A stretch of DNA of 64,000 nt from Datnioides undecimradiatus (taxonomy: Eukaryota; Chordata; Actinopteri; Lobotiformes; Datnioididae), in NCBI GenBank assembly GCA_008933995.1, contig WARS01001497.1, forward strand, positions 3,540,001 to 3,604,000, read 5' to 3'. The notes under the pieces were generated by a model. The model had not been told where the DNA came from. It was given only the letters and a program-made list of their open reading frames with translations, and ran no database searches. Below are positions 1 to 12,802 of this stretch, in pieces; the first letter of the stretch is position 1; the number at the start of each line of letters is the position of its first letter. The translations under genes were made by a program, and so were the position numbers.

Positions 1-395
1 GTCAGACACTCAGTCAGACACTCAGTCAGACACACAGTCAGACACACAGTCAGACACAGAGTCAGACACACAGTCAGACACTCAGTCAGACACAGAGTCA
101 GACACACAGTCAGACACACAGTCAGACACTCAGTCAGACACAGAGTCAGACACAGAGTCAGACACAGAGTCAGACACTCAGTCAGACACTCAGTCAGACA
201 CTCAGTCAGACACAGTCAGAGACACAGTCAGAGACACAGTCAGACACACAGTCAGACACTCAGTCAGACACACAGTCAGACACAGTCAGACACAGTCAGA
301 CACAGTCAGACACACAGTCAGACACACAGTCAGACACAGTCAGACACAGTCAGACACAGTCAGACACAGTCAGACACACAGTCAGACACTCTTCT
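1..395. repeat. GTCAGACAC minisatellite in an rnf181 intron
   Basis: A tandem array of a roughly 10-base unit, GTCAGACACA, with variants ending in CT, CAG or shortened to 8 bases. It runs from the window edge to about 395 and stops just before an rnf181 coding exon. It lies inside an intron if the upstream rnf181 exons are outside the window, as expected. The mixture of 8-, 10- and 12-base spacings suggests repeated slippage and unequal exchange. No coding potential is seen. Confidence 0.9.
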
Positions 396-455
396 CTCAG
401 ATTAACTCGTGTAGAGATTAAAAACATCTGAGGGATTAAATCTTTGCTCTCACAG

Positions 456-903
456 ACAAAGGCCTCAAGTGTCCCGTGTGTCTGCTGGAGTTCGAGGAAC
501 AGGAGACGGTTCGGGAGATGCCTTGCAAACACCTCTTCCACTCAGGCTGTATCCTGCCCTGGCTGGGCAAGGTGACGCTCTCAGATTTATATTTCATCAC
601 GTCGTTTCACTTCCTGACTCGTGACGGACGAGTTTCAGTGTTTGTTGTCGATTGCAGACGAACTCCTGCCCGCTCTGCAGACTGGAGTTACCGACCGACA
701 ACCCGGAGTACGAGGAGTTTAAAAAAGACAAGGCGAGTGTGTGAACGTGCTTCAGATGCCGCAGACTGATCCTCATCGTCCAGACGTGTTTTCAGTGTGA
801 TGTCATTTCCTGCCTGAGTTTGTTTTTCTTTTGCTTCCTGTAGGAGAGGAGGAGGCAGAGGGAGCACAGGCTGGAAGATCTACATGGAGCCATGTACACA
901 TGA
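456..903 (+). CDS. rnf181: rnf181, E3 ubiquitin-protein ligase RNF181, 3' part (last three coding exons)
   Basis: RNF181 is a small cytoplasmic RING-H2 E3 ligase that transfers ubiquitin from an E2 to its substrates. Coding exons seen: 456-571, 658-732 (end uncertain) and 844-903, with stop TGA at 901-903. The first reads [18 protein letters not shown] and continues with the [14 protein letters not shown] core. The second reads [20 protein letters not shown]. Together they supply the zinc ligands C-C, H-H and C-C of a RING-H2 finger. The tail ends in [12 protein letters not shown], the conserved RNF181 terminus. The 5' exons are off the left edge, so this is partial. The last intron may use a GC donor (AAG|GCGAGT at 730-738), because a GT donor a few bases on gives an extra residue pair. 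A poly(A) signal AATAAA lies at 1111-1116. The next gene, tmem150a, converges on it. Confidence 0.93.
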
Positions 904-3152
904 CAGGACAGGCTGAGGCGACGCCATATCTACTGCAAATTACATATAAAATAATATAAATAATGTTAAAAGCCTCAGGAAACGCTGCCTTCACGCCCCG
1001 TCAGGTCAAACACGAGGGTGGGAAACAACGTCCGATCAGACTTAGAAACATCAGAATTTAGGACTAAAGCTGTAAAACTATCAAGAAACTCGCTGCAGAG
1101 TCACTGGAAAAATAAAAAAAGCTCATTTCAGTGTCGGGACCGTCTGTCCTGAGCAACATGTTTAAAGACCTGACCCTGCGCGCTCTCTCTGAAGACGTTA
1201 GTGTGGCTGTCGACAGCAGCACTGACGCGTCTCTCTGCAGCCTCTCTGCTCCTTTTTATAAACTTTGAGCTTTATTCGTTAAAAACAGGATGTATCGTCA
1301 TCAGCAGCTGTTCTGTCTGAGCTTCTTGCTTTTGGTCCAGATTGTGGCTCAAACCTTCGCGTCTCTTTGGAGCTCTGATCTCTTCCTGCTGAACACTCAG
1401 GTCTGTCAAACCCCGTCTGTCTGTGAGTGTTTGTTCTGCAGGTCGAAGCAGATGTTTCCAGATGTTTCTCTCTTCGCGCTGAGTAAACTGACATTTCTGC
1501 ATAAAAGTTGGTGGAGTTTCCCTTTAATTTGTCCCGTGATGTTGTTTTGATGAGTCTTCATCACATGATGTTTGATCAGCTCCACACTGGGACCTGCAGC
1601 TGCTGTTTATGAATATTAGTTTATGTTATTGTTTGTAAACAGACGTCCTGTATGAGCCCGTGTAAAGAACCACACACGCCAACCTTCTGCTAATAATTTA
1701 TCGTTTTATTTCATATTTGAATATAAATCTCTGTCAAATGAAAATACCTAACTGATAAACAAATCATACATATTTACAGAATTTATAAAAGGAAACAAAA
1801 TCATCTGTGTTTGTTTACGGGGATTTCTTTCAACATTAGATTCTGTAGACGTTTGTTTGTTTGTGTTGCTGCTGCTGGAGTTCGGGACGCCAACGCGCCC
1901 GGCAGCCGCGCGTCACGTTAACGGAGAGAGAAGAAGAAGGAGGTGTTGGTTAGACTGCACCTTGAGCTTCGGCCTGTGGAAGATGTTTCTGTGGTGAAGA
2001 CAGAAGGAATCCGCCATGACGGCTCAGACAAGCTGCCGTTTGAAGTCACGCCTGGTGACTGTGGTTCGTAGTTTGGTGCAACACGCGACAGGTGAGCGCA
2101 GAAACGTTCCTCTGGCACAACACGACGGATAAGGCCGAACCGGCGCAGCTGACGCACAGGAAACCAACCGAACTCCAGACGACCGTTTCTTTTTTGGCAA
2201 CATGAGGATCGCTGCGCCGAGACGAGAGAGACGAGGAAGTGAAGCTTTGCACAACAGAACTCAGACCTGACACGTGATGAGGAACACGCGTGACGACAGA
2301 CCCCTGCTGAGACACCACGATGAAATACTTCGACCTCGGGAACACGACGGCGCCGGCTTCGCTTCAGAGCAACGAGCCCACAGAAGGTGGAGGAGGTAGG
2401 TGACGTGACCTTTGACCTTTGTTGTGTATTGCTGGCATTCAGTGGTTACAGACACTAATCAACACGACGCATAGGGCAGAATACTCTGTGTGTGTGAGTG
2501 AGTGATCGTCACTTTCAGAGGAAACAGGTTTGCAGGCTGCTGATTGGCTGGAACAACAACACCGTCAGGTTTATGGCACAAGCGTCGAGGCTTCACGTCG
2601 CTTCATCGGTAAGGCTTCTGCTCGTCTGAGAACGAGGTCGTGGTCTCCAGGTCGCCTCAGACGAACTCCAACGCTCTGGAAAAAGGCATTAACCACTCCG
2701 GCGGAGAGTCAAATGTCATGTGACTGACGGGACAGTGAGTGAAGGTCGAACCGTAACTTTAACTGAAGCAGCTGTTTGTGATGTCGACACTGAGGCTGGA
2801 GACGCGCACGTAAATTATATAGAAAATAATGAAAATCTGCATTAAAACCATCAGAAACATGAAGTGACACATCGTCGATGCCTGATTGGATAAAAAAGGC
2901 GTGACAACAAACAGAAAAACATTCGAGATTCTCTACGTGCTACGAACGCAACATGGACCGTGACTTGCATTCAGAAAGTGTCGTGCAGAGGTGAGCGAGG
3001 GCGGGCAAACGAAAGATTCGGGTGCAGGAAACAAAGCGGAGCGTCGGCCAAACCGGCAGCCATCTTGGAAAACATTCATGGCGCTCAGACTGACTCGGGC
3101 CTTCATCCTGGCTGCGGACGTCCCACGGGAGCCGTCGGGCAGTGGCGCTCGG
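904..3152. other. Convergent 3' UTRs of rnf181 (+) and tmem150a (-)
   Basis: No conserved coding exon is seen here. AATAAA at 1111-1116 (+) can end rnf181. TTTATT at 1705-1710, read as AATAAA on the minus strand, can end tmem150a, giving a 3' UTR of roughly 1.45 kb. The stretch from 1860 to 3100 is fairly GC-rich and carries only short ORFs without recognisable family features. Confidence 0.55.
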
Positions 3153-5963
3153 CTACAACATGGCGATGCTCTCCGGGGTGCAGTTGAGATGCGTGGACGT
3201 GCTGCTGCCCCCGGGGGACTTGAGGCCCTTGGTGGCCCCGCCCAGCGCCGAGCCCCGCGCCCTGGGGCCCATGATGACCCCGGAGCCGTGGTGGTGGCTC
3301 TGCTGCAGGCCCGCCATCATGGTCTCGCTGGTGACAGTGCCAAACTCGTAGGTGAAGGTGCCGTAGAAAACCAGGATGTCCACGGTGAAGACCCACTCGC
3401 AGATGGCGGCGGCGTGCTGCAGGATGAAGCTCTCGTGGATGAAGAAGATGCCGCCTGGGAGGAGGAGGAGGAGGAAGTCAAGGAGAACAAACATCTGAAC
3501 CCACAGAGGAGAACGGGTCTGGAGGAGTTTACTCATTAAAAACACACGATCTGTCTCTGCACATGACGTCTGATTGGTCGAAGGATACTGAGGACGAGGG
3601 AGACCATGGCTCCCAACGCCAGAGCCACTCGGAAATGGGCCATCCAGTAGTCGAGGGCGGTCACGGCCACCCGGTAGGTGAGCACACACTGCAGGCACAC
3701 GAACAGCAGCCCCGCTGGAAAAGCCACACCGGCGCCCACGTAGTGGAGAGACTTGGCGTGATCGACCTGCCGAGCAGAAGGACCAATCAGAAAGCCGCGT
3801 GCGAGCCGCAGACAGGAAGCGGCGGCGCTCGTGTTGTGCATCACTCACCTGGAAGTTTCCCACCATGACCAGACCCACGGCGTTGGTGCAGCCCGACACC
3901 AGAGCGCTGGTGTTCACCCAACACCGGTGGCTGTGCTCAATCACCTGGGCGTAGCGCAGAAGGCACACCATCACCACTGCGGAGGAGGAGGGCGCGCACT
4001 GTTACCATGACAACGCACAAATACACAGCAAAGCTCACCTGGAAGAGCAGGTCAGTATGAAAACACCTGCAGCACCGGGAGAAGCCCTCTGATGCTGCGG
4101 GTGTTTTAAACATTCATGCTGCTGCCGCTCGCCTGGACGTTGGTCATGTGACTGCGTCTGAGCTGCTGAAGTGATGACAGACGAAATGAAGACATGAAAA
4201 CATTGAAAGAAGAAGAAAATGTGATGGTGAAGGAGGAGGGAAGGAAGGAAGGAAGGAAGGAGAGTAGGGTCCATGCAGGGCAGAGGACGGAGGGGGCGGG
4301 GCTTCATCCATTATTGATCAGAGAGCGGAGGCTATTTAAAGCCCTGCAGTGTCTCTGGAGGCCGACGGAGGAGACGGACCGCGAACACATCAAACACTCG
4401 TCTCTGTTTGTTGCTGACGTGTGATTCACGCGTCAGTTTGTCATAATTATCAAAGAAAAGCTGAATATTTTGATTTTACAGCGAAAAACTGGAGCATGTT
4501 TCATTTTAATGAGGTTTTCTCCTGATCATCTGCAGGAAAATGGTTTTTATTATTTTCATTATCAAATGCACTGATCTCTGCTTCTGAGAGTGAGGTGAGA
4601 GGAATGATATCACTGTTGTTATGAAGCAACAGCCAGGAGAGAGTTAGCTTAGCTTAGCTTAGCATTAAGACTGAGCACAGCTGCCTTCCAGCAGCTCCGT
4701 TAGAATGAAAAGTTGCTGTTTTATGGTGCCGCAGCCGTTTCCCCGTGGACACACTGACTTCCTGGAGACACCGCTGGTTGCCTAGCAACCGGGCAGAGAC
4801 GTCAATACTCTGGGACGCTGCAGCATCAGGAGAAGACATAGTCCAGAACATAAACATTAGTGAGCTCACTCAGAGGCTCCTGCTGTCACACCCGGACAGG
4901 TTAGCTGCAGCTGGTTTATGCTAGGCTAAGCTAAGCATGTTAATATTTACAGAATAACGACCTCAGGCTGGTTTTTCTGCACCAGCCAGTCAAACAGGTA
5001 GCCAAGGCTGGGCCAGGCGACGGCGACTCATACACTGCTGCTGCAGAGAAGCTGCAGAGTGTCAAACATGGACGACGTCGTCATCAGCAGACGACCTTTG
5101 ACTGAACTCCTGCACACACTGTGTATTTCAATGAGTTTATGAGTGAGTGTGTGTGTGTTTTACCCATGAAGGCTCCCACGTTGCCGATCAGGCTGAACAG
5201 GCAGCTTTCAGGCGGGTAGCAGCCACATTTGCTGCAGCAGACAGAGACAAAACAGCGTCAGTGTGAGAGGAAACCACCTTCGTGTTTACACACGTGTCCT
5301 CTGCAGGAGTCTTGTGATGCCTCGGCACAGATCAGATCAGGCTGCAGGTTAAACTGAAGCAGTTTGTGCTTTTGGCTCTGTGCAGACGGGGCAGTGAGCT
5401 GCAGAGAGGAGGAGCGCACCTGATGAGGGGAATGTCCTGGATGGTGCAGCACGTCTTGGGGAAGCCCGGTCGCGGCAGCTCCTCTGTGCAGGTGACGTTG
5501 TACGACCTGCAGCAGAGACACAACGGGCTCAGTCCCGGCTGAGGACGGAGCAGCTGCATGTCAGAGGTTTAGAGTCACTCACCAGTTCTCCACAGGACAA
5601 ACATGGTGGTTCATCACAGCCATGGCGTACCTGAGGGACAGGTGACACAGCACAGTTTGACTTAGATTGTACTTGGACTGAGGTGTGGGTGCAGCGGGTG
5701 ATAGAGCTGAATATGAATGATGCATCGGTGCATCAACATGTGGCTGTTTACAGCTGCTGCAGGTGAGCTTGGTGGCTTTAAAGGAAGATGACACACTAAC
5801 GATTCATTAAGAGACTAAATACAACTCAGCTGCACCCTACATGTGCCCTAAATGCCCCTGCAGCTGGGGCAACAGAGGGTTTAAAGAGTGTGACTCACAC
5901 TATCCATATTCCTGTGATGGAGAAGGCAGACAGGCTGACAGGCAGGACGATCCAGGCAGTCAT
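3153..5963 (-). CDS. tmem150a: tmem150a, transmembrane protein 150A
   Basis: TMEM150A is a plasma-membrane protein of the DRAM/TMEM150/Frag1 family. It binds the PI4KA-EFR3 complex and modulates PI(4)P and PI(4,5)P2 levels. Seven coding exons on the minus strand (transcript order): 5899-5963, 5583-5630, 5420-5506, 5164-5231, 3849-3976, 3589-3766, 3153-3454. They sum to 876 nt, or 291 residues plus stop, all with GT-AG junctions. It starts [20 protein letters not shown] and contains [33 protein letters not shown] and [19 protein letters not shown]. It ends in [16 protein letters not shown], the TMEM150A terminus. Several hydrophobic segments fit the six-helix family topology, and the cysteines of the first extracellular loop are kept. 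Human RNF181 and TMEM150A are also neighbours, so the convergent pair looks like old synteny. A 5' noncoding exon probably lies near 8.4 kb. Confidence 0.95.
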
Positions 5964-7970
5964 TGGGCTGGCAGTGAGCTGGCTTTGTCCCAAGCATGGG
6001 GTGAGAGGGGGGCTTCGGGCAGGAGCAGCAACACGACGACAGAGGGGGGAGCGGGCAGGGGGGGTGTCTTGAGGGTCACGCACTAACACACAGGGGGGGG
6101 GCATGAGGGAGAAAGGGAATGGCACAGCTAAATGAAGCCACAGGGTCCTGCAGCCTGCAGCAACCTGCAGCGAGACGGAGCAGCTGATGAGCACAAACCG
6201 ATCGCTTAGAGCTTCATGATTGATTCAATCAATGATTTTCAATCATTGATTTTCATACGTTGCTGCTTTAATAACAAACACCAGCGTCTGTCAGAGTTTA
6301 AAGAAGCCGCAACATCGAGCGCAAATGATCGAAGTCTGTGCGGCTGATTTAACATCTTCACTGTCGATCGATCGATTGATCGATCGATTTGTTGTTTGAT
6401 CCATTAAACTTGTAAAGAAGTTGACACATGGTTCAGATATTCAGCTTCCTGCCGCTGACTGAACTGCAGGAGCCAGTAATTATCCACATTTAAGAAGCTG
6501 AAATCAGAGTTAGACACTTTCACTCTGCGCGTCATCTCCAAAGCCAAACTGATAAACAAACAAACAAACAGAGTAAAGTGTTTCTGGAGGCAAACCGCAG
6601 CTGGAGATGCAGCAGGTCAGTCTGTCTCTGCGTCCTCTGCTCTGATGTTGTCCCAAGGTGATTTGTCCTCTGACGCCGCTGTGAGACAGAGGGACAGGAA
6701 GCGCTGAGAGCTGACTCAAGGTCAGCTGTGTGGCGGAGAAAAGCGTCTGCTGGGTTGTTTTACAGAGTCACATGAGTCGGACGAGCTCGTCCTCGAGTAG
6801 ACCGCGCGGGAAGCAGCTCGTGTTGTTGTTCTGGAAGGTCAAACTCACTGCGAGCCCAGCGTTGGTGATTTGATCTGAGACTATCAGTTACCGCGACAGT
6901 TTCAGGCGCCGCTCTGCTGTTAGACAGGGGTGATTCCGATCACACGGTGTTTGAACCTCTTTCTCATTGAAAAGCAGCAAAATCAAACCAGACGTCAAAA
7001 CATCGTTCAGCAAACTGTCGACTCTGGAGCTGCAACAAATAGTCAGTCAATCAATCAGAAGTCCATAATCCCCAGTTATTATGATAGTCAATCAATCGTT
7101 TTGACCCATTTTATAAAAAAGTGTTACTTTCTGTTTTTGTCAGTTTGACATTTGTCACCACTTCCTGTTTTGAGGACCAAAGGGATAATTAGTTCTGCCC
7201 GACGTCACCTGGAGTTACAGGTTTTCAGTGATTGTCCCGTCACAGCTAAAACATCTGCTGACCCCCCAGGAATGATCCCATGGCCCTCTTGAGGTCTCAG
7301 CCCATAGGTTGACCACCAGAGCTGCTGCCCCAGCTCCTCCATCTGCACGGACGAGCGCTCCAGCTCTCAGTCTTTAACATTAAAACTGCAGTTTCCTCAG
7401 AGAACTAACAAAAACAGTTCATCTTTAGTTTTCGGTTTCAGGTTTTGCTGCATCTTGTTTAAATCGTGTTGTCTGCAGGTTTGAGGAAGTTCACGCCGGC
7501 TGTTTCCTGGCGCCCACCGCTTGGGTGTGGCCCTTCCTCTCCGTGGTGTCAGTGCTCGCTGTTGCTCAGCGTGTCTCCTGAATGTGGACGGTGTCTGGTG
7601 CTGTCCTGAAAGGCCAGAAACTACAACAACCTGCAGGACCTTGCACTGAAGAGCCAATCAGCGGCAGCGCTGATCCACGCAGGCAATTTGACTGAGCTGC
7701 TGTGATATAAAACGATATTGGAATTGCTCTAATATTAATTATGTGGTGCGTTTACTATTTGAAAGGTGATTCTAGTTTTAAACATTGTCGCGCCCAGGTG
7801 ACAGGACACACAGGAATCTGTTTGTTGTTTGTATTTTGTTGTTTTATCAAAAAACAAATTACATTTAGAACAGAAATAATATTTAACAGATGTAAACAGA
7901 TCGTGATGGGCGAAGGACAATAGAGTATAAAGGACATACAAAATTACACGTTACTGTTGTTATTATTGTT

Positions 7971-8006
<36 letters not shown>

Positions 8007-8402
8007 TGTGTGTAGGACCCCCCCGCAGCCCATCAGAGAAACACTCGCCACTCTCCTGATAAACGCTCGACACAGCTGACACTTCATCATAACAAATATT
8101 ATTACCGGTGTGTGAATTCGGTAACCGCAGCCAAGCCACCGACCGGACAAGCGGAGCGGCGCCGCAGAGTCCGGCCGCCTGCTCCCCTGAACCGGTTAAC
8201 GGCACCGTTAGCCCCGTTAGCTTTAGCCGAGTTAGCTAGTTAGCCTGCTAGCGCTTTAGCCGCTGTTTGACTTGACACTCGCCCGCTTCTTGATTTCCGC
8301 TAACATACGCGATAAAGCTGCTGAACAAAATCACGATTAGAGGACGGGAACGGCGACGGGACCGGGGCTGCCGGTACACAGAGAAGAGTCTGCACCCACC
8401 TC
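5964..8402. other. Probable 5' UTR intron of tmem150a; no coding exon seen
   Basis: No recognisable protein-coding exon on either strand. It contains a short alternating GATC/GATT tract at 6360-6390 and a (GT)n microsatellite at about 7974-8015. The initiator exon of tmem150a needs an upstream acceptor within about 100 bases of 5963, and several AG candidates are present. Confidence 0.5.
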
Positions 8403-8510
8403 CAACCTGCTGAGCCCTCCACACACCGCAACAACCTTGGTTTCCCTTTAAAAACAGCATTTTCTTAGCAGATGATGCTAGCCGCGGAAACAACTTCCGG
8501 TAAGCTTTTC
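8110..8510 (-). promoter_or_regulatory. Candidate CpG-rich promoter and first noncoding exon of tmem150a
   Basis: A locally GC- and CpG-rich patch in otherwise AT-rich DNA. On the minus strand an ETS-like ACCGGAAGTTG motif lies near 8492-8502. It is followed by about 90 transcribed-strand bases and a good donor GAG|GTGGGT near 8397-8405, the layout of a TATA-less housekeeping promoter with a short 5' UTR exon. This is inference from composition and one donor site. Confidence 0.4.
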
Positions 8511-9442
8511 AAATAAAGACGTAACAGTTTCACTGATGTACAAACTGACTTTTTGGGGAGTAATCATTTACAAAACAATATTTTTCTCTTTTTGAAATCA
8601 AACGCAGTCCTTTTATTGTTTTAAAGTGAGTGTATAAGTATAGAAGGTGCGCCGCAGAGCCGCAAACGTACTGAAAATCATATTCACTGACAAACAACAG
8701 ATTCCATTAGGAAGGATGCTCGTAATGATTTCTGATCATTTCATTATAGATTATGGCAGCTTTTACCTCAGCTTAGCAAACAAACGGTTTGAGGGTGTGT
8801 TCAGCCCAGTTCATGTTAATATGAATATTATTTTTTAGATGAAATTGACGCTTTTATTTTCGCGCAGCGCAGAATGTGCGATCTTGTTTCTTCTGTAACT
8901 TGACGCAGCTCTCCAGTGTTTCAGGCCTGCTGTGCGACACCTGTGTGCCCAATGAGAAGTTTGATTAGATTAGAAATGAAAACTTGGAAGAGGATTTTAA
9001 ATAATTAATAAAAGTAGAATCAATATAAATACATACATAAATACATATAAATAAATAGATCATCAACGAGGTCATCATTAGTCAAGATTATTGGGGTACA
9101 GTAAATCAATCTAACCGGCTTCTAATGAAGCAGATTCATTAAAATCACTGTTGGGAATCTGTAATTAACCATGAGGTTCATATATTCTGTCCTTTGACTG
9201 CAGCAGAGTTTCACTGATAATCAGCTTTAAGCAGCCTCAAGGTTCAAAGTCCTCAGCTGTCAGGACCTAAGCACTTTGTTGTTGTTGTTGTTGTTGTTGT
9301 TGTTGATGCAGCAGAGTAAACATGGCACCCAGGGACACACAGCAGGACTCATATTCTCTCCAGCTGTCCTGGACGAAGTTGAGCTGTTTGGATGTTTATC
9401 ACAGGTCAGCTCCACCTGCTGGACACAGACAGACAGACAGGC

Positions 9443-9482
<40 letters not shown>

Positions 9483-10179
9483 TCTCTGCACCACTACAGA
9501 CACCTTGATGCTGAGTTTATCCAAAATGCTGACAGGACAGATCCAAACCTGGACCCTGTGTTCTCCCGAGGCGACGCTCAGGGCGTCTGCAGGATCACAG
9601 TCGTGTTTTACCTCTATTTGACGATGTCCTGTGCAAAGTGTCTCTCTTTACTGCGCAGACTAGTAGAAATAACTGATAATTATGGCTCCTACATGTCTAA
9701 ATAAAAAACTAAAACAGCACCAAAAGATTCTTTTATACTTTTGTTTTATTATCCTAGAAACTTCGGGCCATTACACAGACTGAACCAGGACCTGTATTAT
9801 GGAAAGAACAGAATCAGGTTAACCTAAAACTACAGAATCACATGTTTTAGGCTTTTTTGAGTTTTTTCATTTCCATGTGTAATGTAATAACCAACTAATG
9901 CAGTTGAACTGAAACTAACCTCTGAAACTGTCTGCAGGTCAGTCTGGTTCAGTTTTATCTGTTTTAGACCAAACTCCAACAGAAGTTACCTCAGGACACT
10001 TTTTTAATTGCAGCACCTCCAGCCTTTTCCCTTTTGTCTGAGGAGTCAGCAGCATAACTCAGGTGATTCTCATGTCGGTAAATCAGGCGGCTGTCATGCT
10101 TATTTCCTGTGCTCCAGTAAATGCTGTTGTTATAACATTTCTGATTAAATGCCAATTCTGTGCTGGCCAGGCCATGCGC
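8511..10179. other. Intergenic DNA with simple repeats
   Basis: No gene seen. It holds a (TTG)n run at about 9278-9306, which in one frame reads as poly-leucine and is not a gene, and a (GACA)n microsatellite at about 9426-9482. Confidence 0.7.
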
Positions 10180-10490
10180 CGCTGTCGATAGCTGTGACTC
10201 CAGATGTCTGCTGGCAGTGATGTGTGCACCATGGCTCAGAGTCCTGCTTTAACTCCCCAGTGATGTGTTGCTGTGACTCCAGAGTCTCTGCAGAGCATTG
10301 AAGCTGAGTCTCTGCTTTAATACCGTGTGTTGCTGTGACTCCAGAGTCTCTGCAGAGCAGTGAAGCTAGTCTCTGCTTTAATACAGTGATGAGTTGCTGT
10401 GACTCCAGAGTCTGTGCAGAGCATTGAAGGTGAGTCTCACACTGATCAGAACACACACTGATCAGCTGACACACACTGATCAGTTGATGT
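10180..10490 (+). repeat. Dispersed minisatellite element, copy A
   Basis: About three and a half head-to-tail copies of a unit of about 65 bases. The core reads TGCTGTGACTCCAGAGTCTC, then a GCAGAGCATTGAAG stretch and CTCTGCTTTAATACAGTGAT. Short CACACTGATCAG repeats follow. The same unit recurs at 14.9-15.2 kb in the same orientation and at 58.7-58.9 kb inverted, so it is a dispersed family rather than a local expansion. Confidence 0.85.
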
Positions 10491-10884
10491 ATTGATAATC
10501 TGGCTGTGTCATGTGATCACACTGGCAGAGCTCGTCACTGGCTCCCTGTAAACAGTCTGCTGGCCGCAGTCAACAGCAGTATTGAGGTGTAAAGGATGTA
10601 TGCGAGTACAGGTTTTACCGACCTACACGGCGGATTATAACCTACATTCTTGTTTACTAAGCAGCTTTAAGGAGACTTCGGTGAATTTGATCCGTAAATC
10701 TTGCGAACAATAGAGCGCGACGATGAGAACGGGCGTGTAATCAGGAGAAACGCGAGTGCGAAGAAGCAGCACAATGCTGTTGTGCAACCCTGCCTCCTGC
10801 ACCGCCAGAGGATCGATAAACTGCGGGAATAAATACAAAGAAATAAAATGACTGCAGTCAGAAAGTTTGTCTGTGATTCAACAC

Positions 10885-11480
10885 AAGCAACTTTATTTAT
10901 ACAGCAACGTCCAGACACAATTCACAGTGCTTTGGATGAAATACATTCAAAATAAAATATTAAAAATGCGTTTAAAAGACAAAATAAAACTACAATCTGA
11001 CAAATAAATGAAAAAATTAAAAACAGTCGGTATTTTGAAAGACAATAAAAACAAATAAGAAACTGCATTTTAAGAGACCATAAAACAAAAAAGTGACCAA
11101 AAAATAGAAATGTTTAAAAATTGGTATTTAAAAGACAAAAAGCCCACAAATCAGACAAATATTTGAAAATTTTACAATGAAACGACATTTAAAAGACGAT
11201 AAAAACAAAAATAGACCAATTTTTTTTAAAGTAAAAAAATGAATATATAATCATTTACAGAACAATATGTTTAAAACACAAATATGAACGAAATTGCTAA
11301 AATGTATTTACATAATGTAATGTAACACAAAACATTTAAAAGTCAACATAAAACAAAACTGTGAAAAAAGAAATTGTTTAAGACATTAAAAACGAAAAAT
11401 GGCAAATTAATATTAATGTTTGACAGGAAACTGCATTTAAAGGACAATAAAACCATGAAACTCAAACATCGTGAGCAGCG
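10885..11480. repeat. Retroposon-like tail followed by a degenerate AT-rich tandem array
   Basis: Bases 10889-10935 read CAACTTTATTTATACAGCAA and a following CACAGTGCTTT motif, the inverted form of the tail shared by many teleost SINE/LINE copies. About 500 bases of decayed repeats follow, built on a TTTAAAAGACAATAAAACAA-like motif at loose 60-90 base spacing. No coding potential. Confidence 0.5.
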
Positions 11481-12802
11481 ACAGACTCAAAAACATGTTT
11501 ATGTGACGTGAAACAGTTTTCAGCTTCAGGCAGAAATTCATTTTTTGTGTTTGATGACATGTTAAAAACTTTACACAACAAGGTAAAGTTAGCATTAAAT
11601 TAGCCACCAGCGGCTACTTTTCATACCAGAAGTCATAAATTTGTGTTATTTCCTCTTTTGAAAGTTAGTTAAATAAACAACAACAAAGCTTTAAAAATGC
11701 TGGATTTTGTAAAAATCACTTGGTCACCAATCCAGCTCACCTCTGGCTCTGACACGTTACGCTAACAAGACTAGCTTAAATCTGGCAGCTCTGTTTAAAT
11801 GCCACGGCTATAACGACTTGGATCCTTAATTGTGTGAAGAAAGGTGAATAAACTATGTGATCGGTGGAGTCGTGTCCGCAGGAGGCCGTCCCGCTCACTG
11901 CGTTGTATGGCAGGAGAGCCAATAATCTGACATCCAGTGAGATTCAGTCTGCCTTGAAAGCTAAAACTCAGGGGATTGAGGTCCCACGCGGCTGCCTGTT
12001 AGTGGAGATAACTCCACAACTTTATTGATATGTGAATAAACAGCAGGAGATTATCTGCTGCATCCTGTGGCCTTCACTCATGTCAGGTTCAGGAGATCCC
12101 TGAAACCCCCCCTCCCAATCAGGAAGTAGGCTAATGCTTAAAGCCTTTATCCTCTTTTATGTATCCACCAGACATCCTTTGTTCCCCTGCAGCACACGAA
12201 TCTTAAAGCGCAACAATAAGCAGCATATAGCGTTTCAATAAAAAACATGTTTATTCTCAATTTTTCAACCAAACATTTAAAAAATCTGCATATTTTTTGT
12301 TTTTATGAAGAAAATTAAAGTTTTCTTTGAACAATGTGAAAGAAACAAGACACGTGATGGTATTTTCCAATCACAGCCTCCCAATATGACTTCCTTGAGT
12401 AATCTGCAGGGATTGCATGAAGATTAATGCAGAGCCGCTGTGCATTTGAAGAACATGGAGGAGAAACAACTCTGATTTCTGTCACATTTAGGTTTAAATG
12501 ACCCTAAAAATCTTCTGCAAGCACTGATTTTTAAAAATATGTATTGATAGTTATAAAATAAAAGAGTTTGAATTCATGGGGCATTGTTGGAATGCCCTGT
12601 AAAGCCAGCGTCATGTCAGCCGGGCAGCTCAGTAGGGGATAATAGTATTTAGATGTCCTGTAAGCACGCGGATCCTCTCAGTCAGCAACATTAATGGGGC
12701 CATGAGGCATCCTGTCCATGCCCTCCACGCTTAGGTGAAGGAGGTATTAGGCAGCAGTAATGCATGCACGACTGAGCACTCTGTAGTCTGGGGGGGATCG
12801 AC
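11481..12802. other. Upstream flank of the kcnv2 locus
   Basis: AT-rich DNA with no recognised exon. It would contain the ancestral kcnv2 promoter. No TATA box or retinal site stands out with confidence. Confidence 0.5.

Noticed and set aside
1..395. Regular short repeats resembling a CRISPR array
   Set aside because: The units are directly abutting with no spacers and vary in length, in a vertebrate intron. It is a minisatellite.
2322..2400. Short open exon-like segment with a GTAGGT donor in the rnf181-tmem150a gap
   Set aside because: No recognisable protein and no partner exon. It falls in the predicted tmem150a 3' UTR.
3103..3539. Long plus-strand ORFs opposite the last tmem150a exon
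   Set aside because: They are antisense shadows of a GC-rich coding exon with no family similarity of their own.
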